In this document: in pieces, positions 27,357 through 38,800 of the stretch
How positions within the stretch are numbered: the first letter of the stretch is position 1
How the letters are laid out: each line of letters opens with the position of its first letter
Assembly: GCF_009870125.1 (NCBI RefSeq)
Contig: NC_046680.1
Span: 6,138,001 to 6,202,000, forward strand
Direction: 5' to 3'
From: Drosophila pseudoobscura
Lineage: Eukaryota > Arthropoda > Insecta > Diptera > Drosophilidae
DNA length: 64,000 nt
Made by a program: the position numbers and the translations under genes
The notes under the pieces: generated by a model
Seen by the model: the letters and a program-made list of their open reading frames with translations, nothing else
Database searches by the model: none
What the model was told of the DNA's origin: nothing

Positions 27357-28195
27357 GGTCCGACGGCCTTGAACTCCACCCAGGTAAATACCATTTACAA
27401 AATATATATACACACACACACAGAGGTGGCATACAAGTATTTATGGTTAACATATTTTTGGTTTTCGCTTGATTTGCTTTGTGATTCAGTTGGTTTGGGG
27501 CCGCCACCTTATCTGACAACAATAATACTCACGTTGCCATTAAAACTACTAAAAATAAAATCAGATATTGGCCGAAGTTAAAGATACCCTTGCATAAAAT
27601 ATGATAATCCAATTTGAATCAAATCTTCGATGAGCTATGAAGAAAGTCATGAAGTCACATGATTTTCAACAACGACCTTTAAAGATAGTTCATACACATG
27701 CAGTAGATGCAAACATCTGATAAAAATTGTAATACCCCTTTCGAAGAGTACAACAAGATCTTAAACTGAAACTGAAACCAGTTTACTTTTGTCTGCTGCT
27801 GGTCATAACCGGGACTAGGTCTGGGTCTTGAGAGTATTATGCGAACTGTCGTCTGTTTGGGGTCTTTTTTTTATCAGGTTTAGTGGAAATATTACTGCAT
27901 CTTGATGTGATCCTATTCGAGTGTATTTTTGGCGCTTAAGCGAACTTGAAAGTCAAGATCACGGCGACTGAAAATCGTAGTTAAAAGAGGGTAAATATCA
28001 CACATTTTAATGGGGAAAAAATGAGCCAAAACACGTTTAAAGATGCATTTCAATGTGACATCATTACCGTTCAACATGACAGAACCAACTCCCCTCGAAA
28101 CAACTGTCAAAAAAAATACTAGCTCAAACTTCCAAATCAACCGAACAATTCAAGCGTGAGAAGAATCGAAAAAGCTGAACAAAAATTTTCCTAAA
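27357..28195. other. Noncoding interval before the small membrane-protein gene
   Basis: AT-rich sequence with a CA run at 27413-27421. No coding exon was found apart from the possible plus-strand exon ending at 27383. The last 100-200 bases should hold the promoter of the gene starting at 28196. Confidence 0.5.
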
Positions 28196-28469
28196 ATGAT
28201 GACAAGCAGCGACGACAGCGATCTCCTAATGGAAGAGGAGGGCCAACCTCTGACCATCTGGCAGAAGGTAAAGGGAATATCCTTATAAGCACCCCCGCTA
28301 TAATAACCAATCTTAGATCCTGTTCTTTATGGTGGGCCTCACTTCTGCTCTGACTATTTGCGTTTTGATACGTCTCTCAAACAAGTTGACTACCGATGCG
28401 GAGCACAAGGCTATGATGCACTTCAAGGATATCTCCGCTGGACATATTGGTCATAGAAACGGATACTAG
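28196..28469 (+). CDS. Small single-pass membrane protein, 74 aa
   Basis: Two exons, 28196-28267 and 28317-28469, are joined by a 49-bp GT-AG intron in phase 0. The start is AAAATG ATG; either Met may be used. The N-terminus is acidic and serine-rich (SSDDSDLLMEEE), followed by a membrane segment ILFFMVGLTSALTICVLI at about residues 25-42 and a short polar tail ending HRNGY. The layout suggests a type III or tail-anchored small membrane protein; no function was recognised. It lies 310 bp upstream of the FATP gene on the same strand. My recollection is that FlyBase split an older FATP model into a small gene and the FATP gene, which would fit this arrangement, but I cannot verify that. A poly(A) signal at 28538 argues for an independent 3' end. 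Confidence 0.75.
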
Positions 28470-28537
28470 TATCCGCATATTATCTTTATATTTTTTTCTG
28501 TGTTTATATTTCGTTTTGGTTGTTTGCGAATTGCTTA

Positions 28538-28543
28538 AATAAA
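28538..28543 (+). other. Poly(A) signal AATAAA
   Basis: A canonical AATAAA lies 69 bases after the stop of the small membrane-protein gene and 237 bases before the FATP start codon, suggesting separate mRNAs for at least some transcripts. Confidence 0.6.
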
Positions 28544-28779
28544 GTGCTAAATGATTAATGCGGACTACCTGTACTGAAGAGCAAGCAAAACAGCAAGCAA
28601 TTAGCAGAAGATCAGGAAAAGCTTTGAATAAACTCCTAATGGAGGGGTTAGTGGGGGATCGAGTGGATCATTAGTTGGTGACAAGAGCGACATTCTACAT
28701 TCAACGTTAACGCGACGTATTAAGACTCTTTCATCTGCTACTTTAGGTCTCCATAGCCATAGATCCCAGTCACAATCCG

Positions 28780-30965
28780 ATGGAACAGAAGAGGTCCAAC
28801 TGGCGAAGCTACCTACAGTGGATAATGGTACCCGTCCTCTCGGGAGGAACAGCCCTGATCTGGTATTACCTAGGAGCTTGGTCGGGACTGACGGCTCTCT
28901 ATAGCAGCGTGATAGCAACACTCTTGGTGCGGCCCGGCTGGAGATGGTTTTACATAGCGGCGGTGACAGGACCTCGCGATATTGTGTAGGCTTTTTGCGT
29001 AGCAAATACTCCCGAAAGCGACTCTGAATCTAAACTATTTTTGTTTTAGCGCTCTCATTGCCTATATTCGAGTGCTGATGTTTGTGAAGCGACAGGAGCG
29101 CAAGAACCTCAACATTGGCGACATTTTCGAGGCCAGTGTGGCTCGGCACCCGGACAAGCTGGCCATCGTGAGCGAGTCCCAGCAGTGGACTTTCCGCCAG
29201 CTGAACGAGCATTCGAACCGCGTGGCCAACGTCTTCCACAGTCACGGGTACAAAAAGGGCGATGTGGTGGGACTGCTACTCGAGAATCGAGCCGAGTTTG
29301 TGGCCACCTGGCTGGGTCTCTCAAAGATAGGTGTTATTACACCCCTCATCAACACGAATCTGCGAGGAGCCTCCCTCCAGCACAGCATCACTGTAGGCCA
29401 GTGCACGGCCTTGATTTACGGGGCCAGCTTCCGATCGGCCGTGATGGACATTGCGAAGGATCTACCCGCCCATGTCGGACTCTATCAATTCAATGATGAG
29501 GGCAGCCAGGCCCATGCTGCTGACGAGGGCTTGAGTCAGGGTCTGGCCCAGCAACTAAACGGACTGCTGGACACGGCTGCAAAAGATAAAGTGGCCGCAG
29601 GCGCCACTCGGGCGGATCACCACGACAAGCTGGTCTACATCTACACCTCTGGCACCACTGGTCTGCCCAAGGCAGCGGTCATCACACACTCGCGGTGAGT
29701 ATTTCTTTCTCCTGATAGTCCTTTCCTGCTTAGCATTTCTTGTTCATTATTTCTATCCTGTAGCTACTTCTTCATTGCCGCTGGCATCCACTATGCCCTC
29801 GGTTTTAGAGACCAGGATGTGTTCTATACACCCCTTCCTCTCTATCACACTGCTGGCGGGGTGATGAGCATGGGCCAGGCCCTGCTCTTTGGCTCCACGG
29901 TGGTCATACGCAAGAAATTCAGTGCCTCTGGCTACTTTGCCGACTGCGCACGCTTCCAGTGCACCGTAAGTGCAGTGATTTAATTGATAACACCTTATCT
30001 TCTCACGCAATCCATCACGACAGATTGGCCAGTACATTGGTGAGATGGCCCGCTATATATTGTCCACTCCGTCGGCACCACATGACCGAAAGCATCAGGT
30101 GCGCATGGTCTTTGGAAACGGACTGCGTCCACAAATCTGGCCGCACTTCGTTGAGCGCTTTGGCATCCAGCGCGTCGGTGAGTTCTATGGAGCTACCGAG
30201 GGCAACGCCAATATCATGAACAACGACAGCACTGTGGGAGCCATTGGCTTCGTTTCACGGGTACTACCGCAGATCTATCCCATATCCATCATACGAGCCG
30301 ATCCCCACACGGGTGAGCCGCTGAGAAACAAAAAGGGTCTCTGCGACCGCTGTGAGCCCAACGAAACGGGCGTCTTTATTGGTAAAATCGTGAAGGGCAA
30401 TCCCTGCCGGGAGTTCCTCGGCTATGTGGACACGAAGGCCTCCTCCAAGAAGGTGGTGTACGATGTCTTTGCAAAGGGCGATATGGCCTTTATCTCTGGC
30501 GACCTGCTGGTGTCCGATGAACGGGGCTATCTCTACTTCAAGGATCGCACCGGCGACACCTTCCGCTGGAAGGGAGAGAATGTCTCTACTAGCGAGGTGG
30601 AGGCACAGCTCAGCAACCTGGCCGGATACAAGGATGTCATCGTGTATGGGGTCAGCATACCCCAAACCGAAGGCCGGGCCGGTATGGCCGCCATATACGA
30701 TCCCACGCGAGAAGTGAATGTGGAGATGCTGGGCCAGGAGCTCACTAAGGCTCTGCCCAGCTATGCACGTCCGCAGTTCCTGCGCTTCCTCCGGAAGATC
30801 GACCTAACGGGCACGTTCAAGCTGCGAAAAGTAGAGCTACAGCAGCAGGGCTTCGATCCGGCGGCCATCGAGGATGAGTTGTTCTATGCAGGATCGGATG
30901 GTGTCTATGCCCCGCTCACCCAGTCCGTCTACGAGCGGATTCAGCGCAACGAAATGCGATTCTAG
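28780..30965 (+). CDS. Fatp2: Long-chain fatty acid transport protein / very-long-chain acyl-CoA synthetase
   Basis: Four exons: 28780-28985, 29050-29694, 29764-29965 and 30024-30965; the product is 664 aa, normal for the SLC27/FATP family. The N-terminus has a membrane segment (about residues 12-50). The AMP-binding P-loop motif YIYTSGTTGLPKAA lies near residue 264 and the FATP signature GEFYGATEGN near 403. FATPs activate very-long-chain fatty acids with ATP and CoA, so coupling uptake to acyl-CoA formation at ER or plasma membrane. The first donor, TTGT|GTAGGC, is weak but is the only one that keeps phase (RDIVALIAYIRV). The neighbouring small gene is 5' on the same strand, and dynactin p24 converges from the right. 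The family is certain; the paralogue symbol is my best recollection from its 2R neighbourhood. Confidence 0.93.
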
Positions 30966-31308
30966 GAACGAAACTGGAGGAGGTTAATACTCCATGGTTG
31001 AGCTAAGACTGTGCCCCCCATCATCGAAGTTAGGGCCAATACCTCCACTTTCGAATCGAAAGGGAATGTATTCCCCGAGTTATAATCTTTGTCTATCTGT
31101 TAGGTTTAATTTGGTAGAATTCTATATTGTGCTAGCATAAAATAACGATAAAAGGAAACTTACAATGGAAAAAGCATCTTGGATCCATTCTCCCCACCAG
31201 GGAATCCGACCAGTTTTATTTGTTCGGAAACGAGTATATGTAGGTGGAGAGTAGATCGGAAATCTTATCTAAATACTTTCAGCAGTCTCGTATGGATGTG
31301 CTCAGTCA
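30966..31308. other. Convergent 3' ends of the FATP and dynactin p24 genes
   Basis: This 343-bp gap holds the 3' UTRs of two convergent genes. On the minus strand AATAAA at 31215-31220 is a good poly(A) signal for dynactin p24. On the plus strand only AT-rich near-matches (ATAAAATAAC at about 31137) are seen for FATP. Confidence 0.55.
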
Positions 31309-31887
31309 TCAGTCCTTGGGAGGCACATCTTTGTTGAGATCGCTCTTCTTTTTCTGATCCATGCGCTGCTCCACCTGATCAAGGCGCGCGCTCATGGCAT
31401 CCAGCGAGGTGAGCAGACCCTCCTGGATCTCCCCGTACCGCTTCATAGCCAATATGAGGCTCTCCTCGATAAGTTCGCTCTGCTGTGCGTACTCCCCGTT
31501 GTTTTGGGTGACCTGCTTCAGCTGATCCAGGCACTCGCTGGGTATGCTACGGAAGTATTCCGCGCCCAGGGCCGGCTCCAGTTGCTTTATCCGCTCCAGC
31601 TGTTCGGCCTGGGTGTGCAGTTCGGGTGCTACCGCATTGAGATACACTTCCTTGGAGCGCACCTGCTGGTGCTCGTCCAGAAAGTTGGGGTCCAAATACT
31701 TCTCTAGCTCGGCCGCCCGTCCCACGCACTGCTGCAGCTGGGCACGTCCTGTTGTCGCCTCACTGAGTAGGGCGTTGGCGGAACAAAGAGAGTCCACTAT
31801 TCCCTCGTCACTCTCCGCCTCCCGCACGGGCCCCAGGACTCGGGTTAATGCATCGATGCGCTTCTCCAGTATGTCCAGGGCGTCCAT
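31309..31887 (-). CDS. DCTN3-p24: Dynactin subunit 3 (p24)
   Basis: A single-exon gene of 192 aa. I choose the ATG at 31885-31887 (MDALDILEKRIDALTRVLGP); the frame stays open slightly upstream, but only to a TTG. The sequence is heptad-rich and helical throughout with no catalytic motif, as expected of p24, the small shoulder subunit of dynactin, which helps hold the p150Glued and dynamitin arm together on the dynein cofactor complex. The C-terminus is charged (QKKKSDLNKD). It is a cytoplasmic housekeeping protein. The promoter side carries four copies of an Ohler-6-like motif, and only 171 bp separate it from the end of the ZNF277-like gene. Length and the LEKRI...LG opening match the family. 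Confidence 0.9.
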   Translation of the reverse strand: MDALDILEKRIDALTRVLGPVREAESDEGIVDSLCSANALLSEATTGRAQLQQCVGRAAELEKYLDPNFLDEHQQVRSKEVYLNAVAPELHTQAEQLERIKQLEPALGAEYFRSIPSECLDQLKQVTQNNGEYAQQSELIEESLILAMKRYGEIQEGLLTSLDAMSARLDQVEQRMDQKKKSDLNKDVPPKD

Positions 31888-31953
31888 TTTCAATGTTTTT
31901 TTATTGTTTTCCCTTTAAATGATGTCACTTGTGCTAGAGACGATATATCGATT

Positions 31954-32017
31954 AAATATACCGTCCGATACTTAGAAATATACCATCACATTTTCAAAAT
32001 ATACCGCAAATATACCG
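31954..32017 (-). promoter_or_regulatory. Cluster of four Ohler-6-like core-promoter motifs
   Basis: The minus strand carries CGGTATATTT three times (at 31954-31963, 31997-32006 and 32008-32017) plus one variant at 31976-31985 (TGGTATATTT), starting about 67 bp upstream of the dynactin p24 start codon. Drosophila housekeeping promoters often use this motif (consensus KTYRGTATWTTT). I infer that this is the p24 core promoter. Confidence 0.65.
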
Positions 32018-32058
32018 ATGAAAAAAAAAACTGTTGTAATATCTCTAAAATTTACATT

Positions 32059-33458
32059 TTATATCTTAAAATTCTCTAATGATAACGACTCCGCATCCTT
32101 GTTGACTTGCGCCAGACTGTCCTCGGAAATGATGCGAACCACATCGGTATCAGGTTCGTCGCCCGTTGAATCGTCCAGGACACACAACAAGCCATCATTT
32201 TCCATGTACGGGAAAAAGAACTCTGGCTTGTCCCAACTGGATCGCTCACCGATACCGCAATGAGACTCCTGGGCCATGTGTTCGGTTAGCAAGTCGAGAT
32301 CATCAAACTGGATGTCACAGCTAACACAGCGACGCATGCACAGCTGGCGACGTATATAGTTGACCACCTTGACGCGCTGATAGAAGTTCAGTGCGCTGGT
32401 GGCGACATCGAAATCCAAGCTATGGGCATCTATCATGTGCTGTTTGAGGCCAGCGAAATGGTCGCCGAAATGCGGGCAGTAGAGACACTTGAGCGAATGT
32501 GGCTCGCCATCCCCGGCCCAGTCAGACCAGTCCGAATCGTGCTCGCCCTCCGAGTCTGGACGAGCAAAGTGCTTGTCAAAGTCCATGTTTTCCACGTCTG
32601 CGGAGACTGACCCGGAGGGCTGTCGTCGTTTCTGGTGCTGCTGCTTTCGAGGTGCCGGCGCCGGGGCCCGATTATAGTTTATTAGGAAGTACTTGTCGTA
32701 CTCGCGGCGATTGGGATTGATGCGCTTGTGCCCCTTCTTGCGCATATGTTCCTTCAGCGTGGTTCTATCCTTGAAGACCTTCTCGCAGTACAGGCAAATC
32801 AATTGGTTCAAATTTGCTTCCAGCTGGTCGAGCAGCTCATCCACATAGACCAACTTCTCGGGCTTTCCCACCAGCAGAAAGTGCTTGTCAAACAAGTGAT
32901 CCAGGTAGTCGGCCCTAAGGCCCTTGATTACGGTTCTGCAGAAAAGACACTCCTTGGAGAAGTTCCGGTCCGTGAGCTCGAAATGGTGTCGCTCCAGGGC
33001 GGTTTTCAGTCGTTCCTCCCGCAGTCGCTGGCGAAGCTCATAGTCCTGCGGCAGTATATCACAGAGCAAATAATATTTCTCGTTTCTGGCATATGTTCCA
33101 TCGGGCAACTGGTCCAGGAACATGGTCGTGCAGTATTGCTCGAATTCATGGCCTGAAAGACACCAAATTATATAACAGAATCACTCAAAAGGCACTTTAG
33201 GCGCGCACTATGAAACTCTTTTTGCCAGTATTGCAAATAATCCTCCAACAGCGCGATATCCTCCACATCGGCGATGACCAGCCGATGCTCCAGATACAGG
33301 TGCGCCAGGCAGTCGTCTTTGTCAGCGGGAAATATATACACCTTCTCGCATTTCAAGCACTTTACGACCGTGTTTGCCGTGGGCTTCAGTACAGAGCTGA
33401 ATTTATTTTCCAATTTGGGTGCAACGTCCTCTGGAACGGTGTCCACCGCGTGCTCCAT
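32059..33458 (-). CDS. ZNF277-type C2H2 zinc-finger protein
   Basis: Coding exons are 33209-33458 and 32059-33152; the preferred 56-bp intron gives 447 aa, matching human ZNF277 (about 450 aa). Five widely spaced C2H2 units are visible: CLKCEKVYIF..H..H, CLFCRTVIKG..H..H, CLYCEKVFKD..H..H, CLYCPHFGDH..H..H and CVSCDIQFDD..H..H, with an acidic stretch (SEGEHDSDWSDWAGD) between the third and fourth. Family members work in the nucleus and cytosol; human ZNF277 binds ribosomal protein uS5 and has been linked to Polycomb targeting. Only 171 bp separate its stop from the p24 start. A nearer donor at 33184 would leave a 32-bp intron, too short to be likely. From memory the D. melanogaster orthologue is CG9890. 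Confidence 0.88.
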
Positions 33459-33506
33459 TTTTTATTTGTCAACAAAACAACAAAATATATATTCAGTCAC
33501 CCTCAG

Positions 33507-33540
33507 AAATATACCGAAATATACCGTCTCAATATACCGA
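33507..33540 (-). promoter_or_regulatory. Cluster of three Ohler-6-like motifs upstream of the ZNF277-like gene
   Basis: CGGTATATTT occurs at 33507-33516 and 33517-33526, and a close CGGTATATTG at 33530-33539, all on the minus strand and about 50-80 bp upstream of the start codon. It is the same motif as at the p24 promoter, so the two adjacent genes share promoter architecture. Confidence 0.65.
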
Positions 33541-34217
33541 TTAAAAAACGAACTTAGCCCACTTAAGCCCCTTTATTTAAACGTGAGTTAAGCCGCCAAA
33601 AAAAAAACTATTTTCGTGGAAAGTTTTTCAAAGCCACCGGTCGACAATGTGCTAGAAATTCTAAAAATGATCGTAGAGGTGTGAAAATGTGTGATCTATA
33701 CATGAGATCTTTAAAACAGCTAGCATTTCATGTAATTACCACCAGACGGCGCTGGCTGTAAACGTCATGTACAAATATCACTTGCTTATTTTCGATTCGC
33801 ATATTCTTTATAGATACACTTCGATGTAAGGATTTATTTTAACTGATGATGGTACATGATATACGGTGATACAGTTATAACTTTATAGAATCCTGAGCTA
33901 CGAAAGCAGATAAGATATCATTCTTATGGCAGTTATACTTACTACATTCCTAAGGAATGTAGTTGCTCATAGACACCACTTCTATGGTCGCTATGGCCTT
34001 TCTCAAGAACATCCTTTTCCTTATGGCTGTGGCGCCATACTTATATATTTATAAGTATTCCCATCCACCCAATTGTTCCTCTGAATCTTCAAAATTCGAA
34101 TCCATTTCCTTAATACAGTTGTCAAATCCCCATATTTTTCCAAGAAAGCGAGACAAGTCACACAGAACCGACAGTAAATTTTACTTTCGGCGTTCGGCCG
34201 AAAGTTTTTTTTTCCAA
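33541..34217. other. Spacer between the ZNF277-like gene and the SLC17 pseudogene
   Basis: Noncoding AT-rich DNA. No gene, tRNA or repeat family was recognised. Confidence 0.5.
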
Positions 34218-35317
34218 AGTTCGGCGACAGATCCAGGTGGTTCATGTTGAAGCCCAGGTAAGTGGCGCCGCTCATTTCAACGGTGAAACATAGCAGGACC
34301 ACGGCCAGGGTGGACTGGTCGGCCCTCACATACCCCAGACGGATGATTGTGATCATGGGGATCCACAGACCAATCGTGTTGAACAGCTTGCGACTGGTCC
34401 CCGTGGAGATGCAGTTGCGGTTGTTCAATTGAGCCGACATCGTTGAGAAGACGAAAGACATAAAGAACATGCTGACGTAAGGAAGGGACGAGAGCACGGC
34501 GTTTGACATCAAGTCCTTGCCAAGGACGCTCTTCAGGAGTGTCCAGAAGCCACAGTTGAAGACGCTGTGCGAAACAATTAGGACCAGAAACGGGGGCGAG
34601 CTGAAGATTCGGAGCAAAGGGGTCTTCAGTTCCGTTTGGCTTACTTGCCCGGACAGCGCGAGTTCAATCATCGACCCCTCCTCCTGCGTTATTCTTTTGT
34701 ACTGCGACGGAGAGCTGGCGCCAAAAATGATCGCCCATATTAAGACGTCCACCCGAGACGTAGATGATACTTGGCCACCCAGCCGATGAGGCAGCCAGCT
34801 GTCCACTGATTGCCAGCATGATGATCGTGCCAAATGAATTGGCTGTATAGGCACACGTGCCGAGCGTGGCGCGCTCCTTGGGTAGCATCCATTTGGACAG
34901 GATCGTGTGGACGGATGGGAAGACCACGCCCTGGCACCGCTTTCCAGTCTCCAATTTTCACGCGGAGGGGCGTGAGGATAGTCAGCAGCAAACAGACGGG
35001 GAGGCCAGAAAGGAACATTACTTTGCCACCGAATTTCTTGGCAAGTTGGCCAGCCGGCACCTGGGTGACCACATAACCCAGAAGAAACTGCTCAGCAACA
35101 GAGCTCTCGTCTTCTCCGTCCAGTCGTATTCCTATTAAGAAGATGGGCTAGCCGCCTATGGTTCGCATGGAGTGAGGTTTACTGACCGGAAACTCGGGAT
35201 TCACGGAGGCCGAAGCTGTCATGGCCACGACTGCCACAGATAGATTGACACGAAGGGCGTAGGTGACTGACAGGCCCCAGAAGATCAGAACCACCTGCCA
35301 ATGACGCACTCCTCGGC
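34218..35317 (-). pseudogene. Degenerate tandem copy of the neighbouring SLC17 transporter
   Basis: The minus strand resembles the intact transporter at 35878-41306 closely but is broken. A TM1-like exon (35187-35317, RVNLSVAVVAM conserved) has its donor changed to GTCAGT. The second exon begins at 35131 with the expected EYDW and then loses one G near 35077, shifting the frame. About 29 bp are missing near 34940, about 11 bp near 34740, and seven codons are lost in frame near 34520. Similarity stops at NMNHLDLSPNF near 34218; the last exon is absent. No first exon was found. It is a 3'-truncated, multiply frameshifted duplicate. Long unbroken segments between lesions suggest that it is not ancient, or decayed after a functional period. 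Confidence 0.88.
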
Positions 35318-35877
35318 CTGAAATACAAAGGATTCAAGCACTAACAGGTCGATGGAGACCTAATAAGTATTTTAACCTCGCATCTCAGAGCAATAGATAT
35401 GAACGTGATCTGATCAATAATGCATGTATGTATGTCAAGGCCCACTGGATGATGTTGTGGCGGTCTCGTTCCCCCTACCGCTTTTGAGAATCAAACCCTC
35501 TTGTGGTTTTCTTTTCACATGCTGTAGCTGTAGTCTGATACAGCACACATATAGTACAATATAATTATTATTTTCGCCTCACTTTGTGAGTGCCCTTACA
35601 TAATTAGTCACTATAACTAAACCTAAGACGAGGGGAACGCGAATACAGAGTACAGTAACGAAAAGTTTACAAATATACAAAAATATACACGGAGCGCGAA
35701 TTAGTTCGGACAATGCGAAAATGCATTGGATAGCGCTTCATTGCTCAATTAGGATTGACAGTTGGCCGACTACCGGATCGGATCGGATCTGATCGGATCC
35801 GGTTCGGCTGGGTTTTAGTGGAAAACTGAACTAGCTGACTAGCGGTTTCTCTTCACATTTCGCTAAATTCGTCGGTG
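35318..35877. other. Spacer between the pseudogene and the intact SLC17 gene
   Basis: This should contain the 3' UTR of the intact SLC17 gene (minus strand). Short GATCGGATC/GATCTGATC-type repeats are seen at 35773-35800. No coding exon was recognised. Confidence 0.5.
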
Positions 35878-38800
35878 TTAGTGCTGCGACTCCACCTGAG
35901 GCGTGGAGTTGCGCCTGGGCTTCGCCGGGGGATCGTTCCAGGGCTGCACTTCGGCCTTACCGAAGATCACGAACAGCCCGTTGCCCACCAGGTAGAAGCC
36001 AGCGGCAATGAAGAATACTATGCGCCACAGATCGGGATCTTTCTGTAAAGAACAATACAACAGAAAAACCGAATCAGTAAGTGGAGGGAGCTGACAAGTA
36101 TAGCCGAGTATCTTACCTCATCGGTGACAATGACACCAACCACTAACGGGGCGATTATGCTCATGATATTGCCCACGCAGTTGGTGATGCCCATTAGGAT
36201 GCCGGCAAAGTTCGGCGACAGATCTATGTGGTTCATGTTGAAGCCCAGGTAAGTGGCGCCGTTTGTGCCTACGGTGAAGCAGAGCAGGACAACGGCCAAG
36301 GTGCCCTGGTCCGCACCCGTATAGCCCAGTCCGATAAGCGTGACCATAGGGATCCAGGTTCCAATCGTGTTGAACAGCTTGCGACTGGTGGCTGTGGAGA
36401 TACAGTTGCGGTTGTTCAACTGGGCGGATATAGCGGAGAAGACGAACGACATGCAGAACATGCAGAAGTAGGGAAGGGACGAGAGCAGGGCGTTCGACTT
36501 GATGTCCTTGCCCAGGATGTTCTTCATGTAGCTGGGAATCTCAGTCAACAGGGTCCAGAAGCCCCAGTTGTGAGTGGAGTGCGCCACGATCAGCACTAAG
36601 AATGAAGGCGATGTGAATATGCTCAGCCAGGGTGTACGGGGTTGCGGCTGCTCCTTTGCCTGATCCTGTACAGTGGCCACTTCACCGGCCTGCGCCATTT
36701 CAATCAGCTTCCGCTCCTCCGACGAGATGCTCTTGCACTCCGACGGCGAACTGGCGCCCCAAAGGAAGTACACGACCGACCATACGCATCCGACTCCGCC
36801 TGAGATGTAGAAGATGCTTGGCCACCCAGCCGATGAGGCGGCCAACATTCCACTGGTGGCCAGCATGATGATCGTGCCAAACTGATTGCCCGAATATGCG
36901 CACGTGCCGAGCGTGGCGCGCTCCTTCGGGGGCGCCCACTGGGATAGGATAGTGTGCGTGGATGGGAAGACCACGCCCTGGCATAGACCCTCGACCACAC
37001 GCAGGGCGCACACCAATTGCCAGCCTCCAAACTTGGCGCAGAGGGGCGTTAGGATGTTCAGCACCGAGCAGATGGTGAGACCTGAAAGGATCATCACTTT
37101 GCCACCGAATTTCCTCGCCAGCTGGCCAGCCGGCACCTGTGTGACCACATAGCCCCAGAAAAAACTGCTCAGCAGCAGGGATTTTATCTTATCCGACCAG
37201 TTGTACTCCTAAAAAGCAAAAGAGTTAGCTAGGTTTCGAGCTGACGTTGGTGCCAGTGAAGTTTACTTACAGGAAAATGCGGATTTGCGGAGTTTGAATC
37301 AAGCATGGCCACCACGGCCACGGATAGGTTGACGCGCTGGGCATAGGCCACCGTCAGGGCGCAGAATAGAAGAAAGACCTGGAAGTGGCGTACTCCCAAA
37401 CCGGAACCTGCAACGAAACGTAATCGATTAGGAGGTGCGGTGGGTAATCTGATCATCGACTGCGCACTCCATTCAGTTCAATCAATCGATTTGCTATCAG
37501 CTATTGACCGCGCTATCTGCGCCATGAATGGTTCTGGATGGGTTTTTATATTTTTGTAGAAAGCTGTAGGTCACCTGTAGGTCGCTTGCCTGTTGAAGTC
37601 TGTCCAAGATTTGGAATCGCTTTTACGTTTCGGCCCCCTTAAACTGGCTACAGCTGGAAATAGATTTATGGCAGACACTGTTCAAGCTCTACCCCTTTTT
37701 CGGGTTTATTTCTTCTTCTGTGATTGCCGTAATTTAACTAAAATTTATCATCCCTTATCTGGCAGACAGGCGACTAGGAGATATAACTATTTGCGGTTTG
37801 GAACGCTTCTGTTTCCAGATTACGTGGCGGATTCTTGCGGAAAAATTCCATTCACTCATTCATTCTGCGAATGACGCCGAAATGGGGACCCCCCGCCCCT
37901 TTAAGATCTCTCCCAACAGTTGAATCTATCTGCCTTTATATATGCATATTTAACTATTTCTTTGTTGGTTTAATCTCAAGTGAGTCGGCTGAGATTAGTA
38001 TGGCCATAAGTGGGTGGTAAACTAGCAGTTACAATTGCTTTTGAGTCCAGATTTTACGGCATTTACAGTACTTGCAAGCACCAGGATTTACCCATACTGG
38101 AACACACCCACTTTTCATTCTTCTGTCGAGGGGCTCGTCTTCTTTGGATATTCTTATCTCCAACGGATAAGAGAATCAACGGTATCGAGACCCATCATGG
38201 CGCTGCATCTGGCATGTCAGAACATGCCAATTCGAGATGATGCCTGAGTAAATTATGAGGCTTAACTGAGATTTTCTTGAGGTTACACTAAGCAGAGAGC
38301 ATCTGAAAAGCGATTTGTGCATCAATCAAAACCAAACCATTAAAAAGAGAGAATCGCAGGGGCCTACTGCAAGACTTTGTGTTGGATCTTAAGGACTTGT
38401 AGTAGGCTGATTGTGGTATGCTGCGAGAGTGATTGAATTTATTGAGAAGTACAGGTTCGCGTAATAGTCACTTTAAGACACCCTTTGAGCATTGAAAGGA
38501 CATCATATTCAAAGTATAAGACCCACCTTCATCCTCGAAACGACGATTCTTCACGGTGTTAACCATAATGGGATTCGTCAGCTCTGAACTCAAAAATTAC
38601 AGGATTGCTCTGTCTGGCACAACTTTTCACCGCGAAGCCCGTTCACTAACTGATGGATACTTGATAGAGCATCTAACAGTGCTACCAGTGCTGTACGCAA
38701 ATAGTCAGATCATCTAACCAGCAGCATCTCTGTATCTGTATCTGTATCTGTGTATCTGTGTCTCTGTCTATCTGTGTGATTTGTTAGTTGTGAGCAAATG

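Noticed and set aside
33185-33208. Including the eight codons ARLKCLLS-type before the GTGATT donor in the ZNF277-like protein
   Set aside because: This would need a 32-bp intron, below the usual Drosophila minimum; the 56-bp alternative keeps phase.
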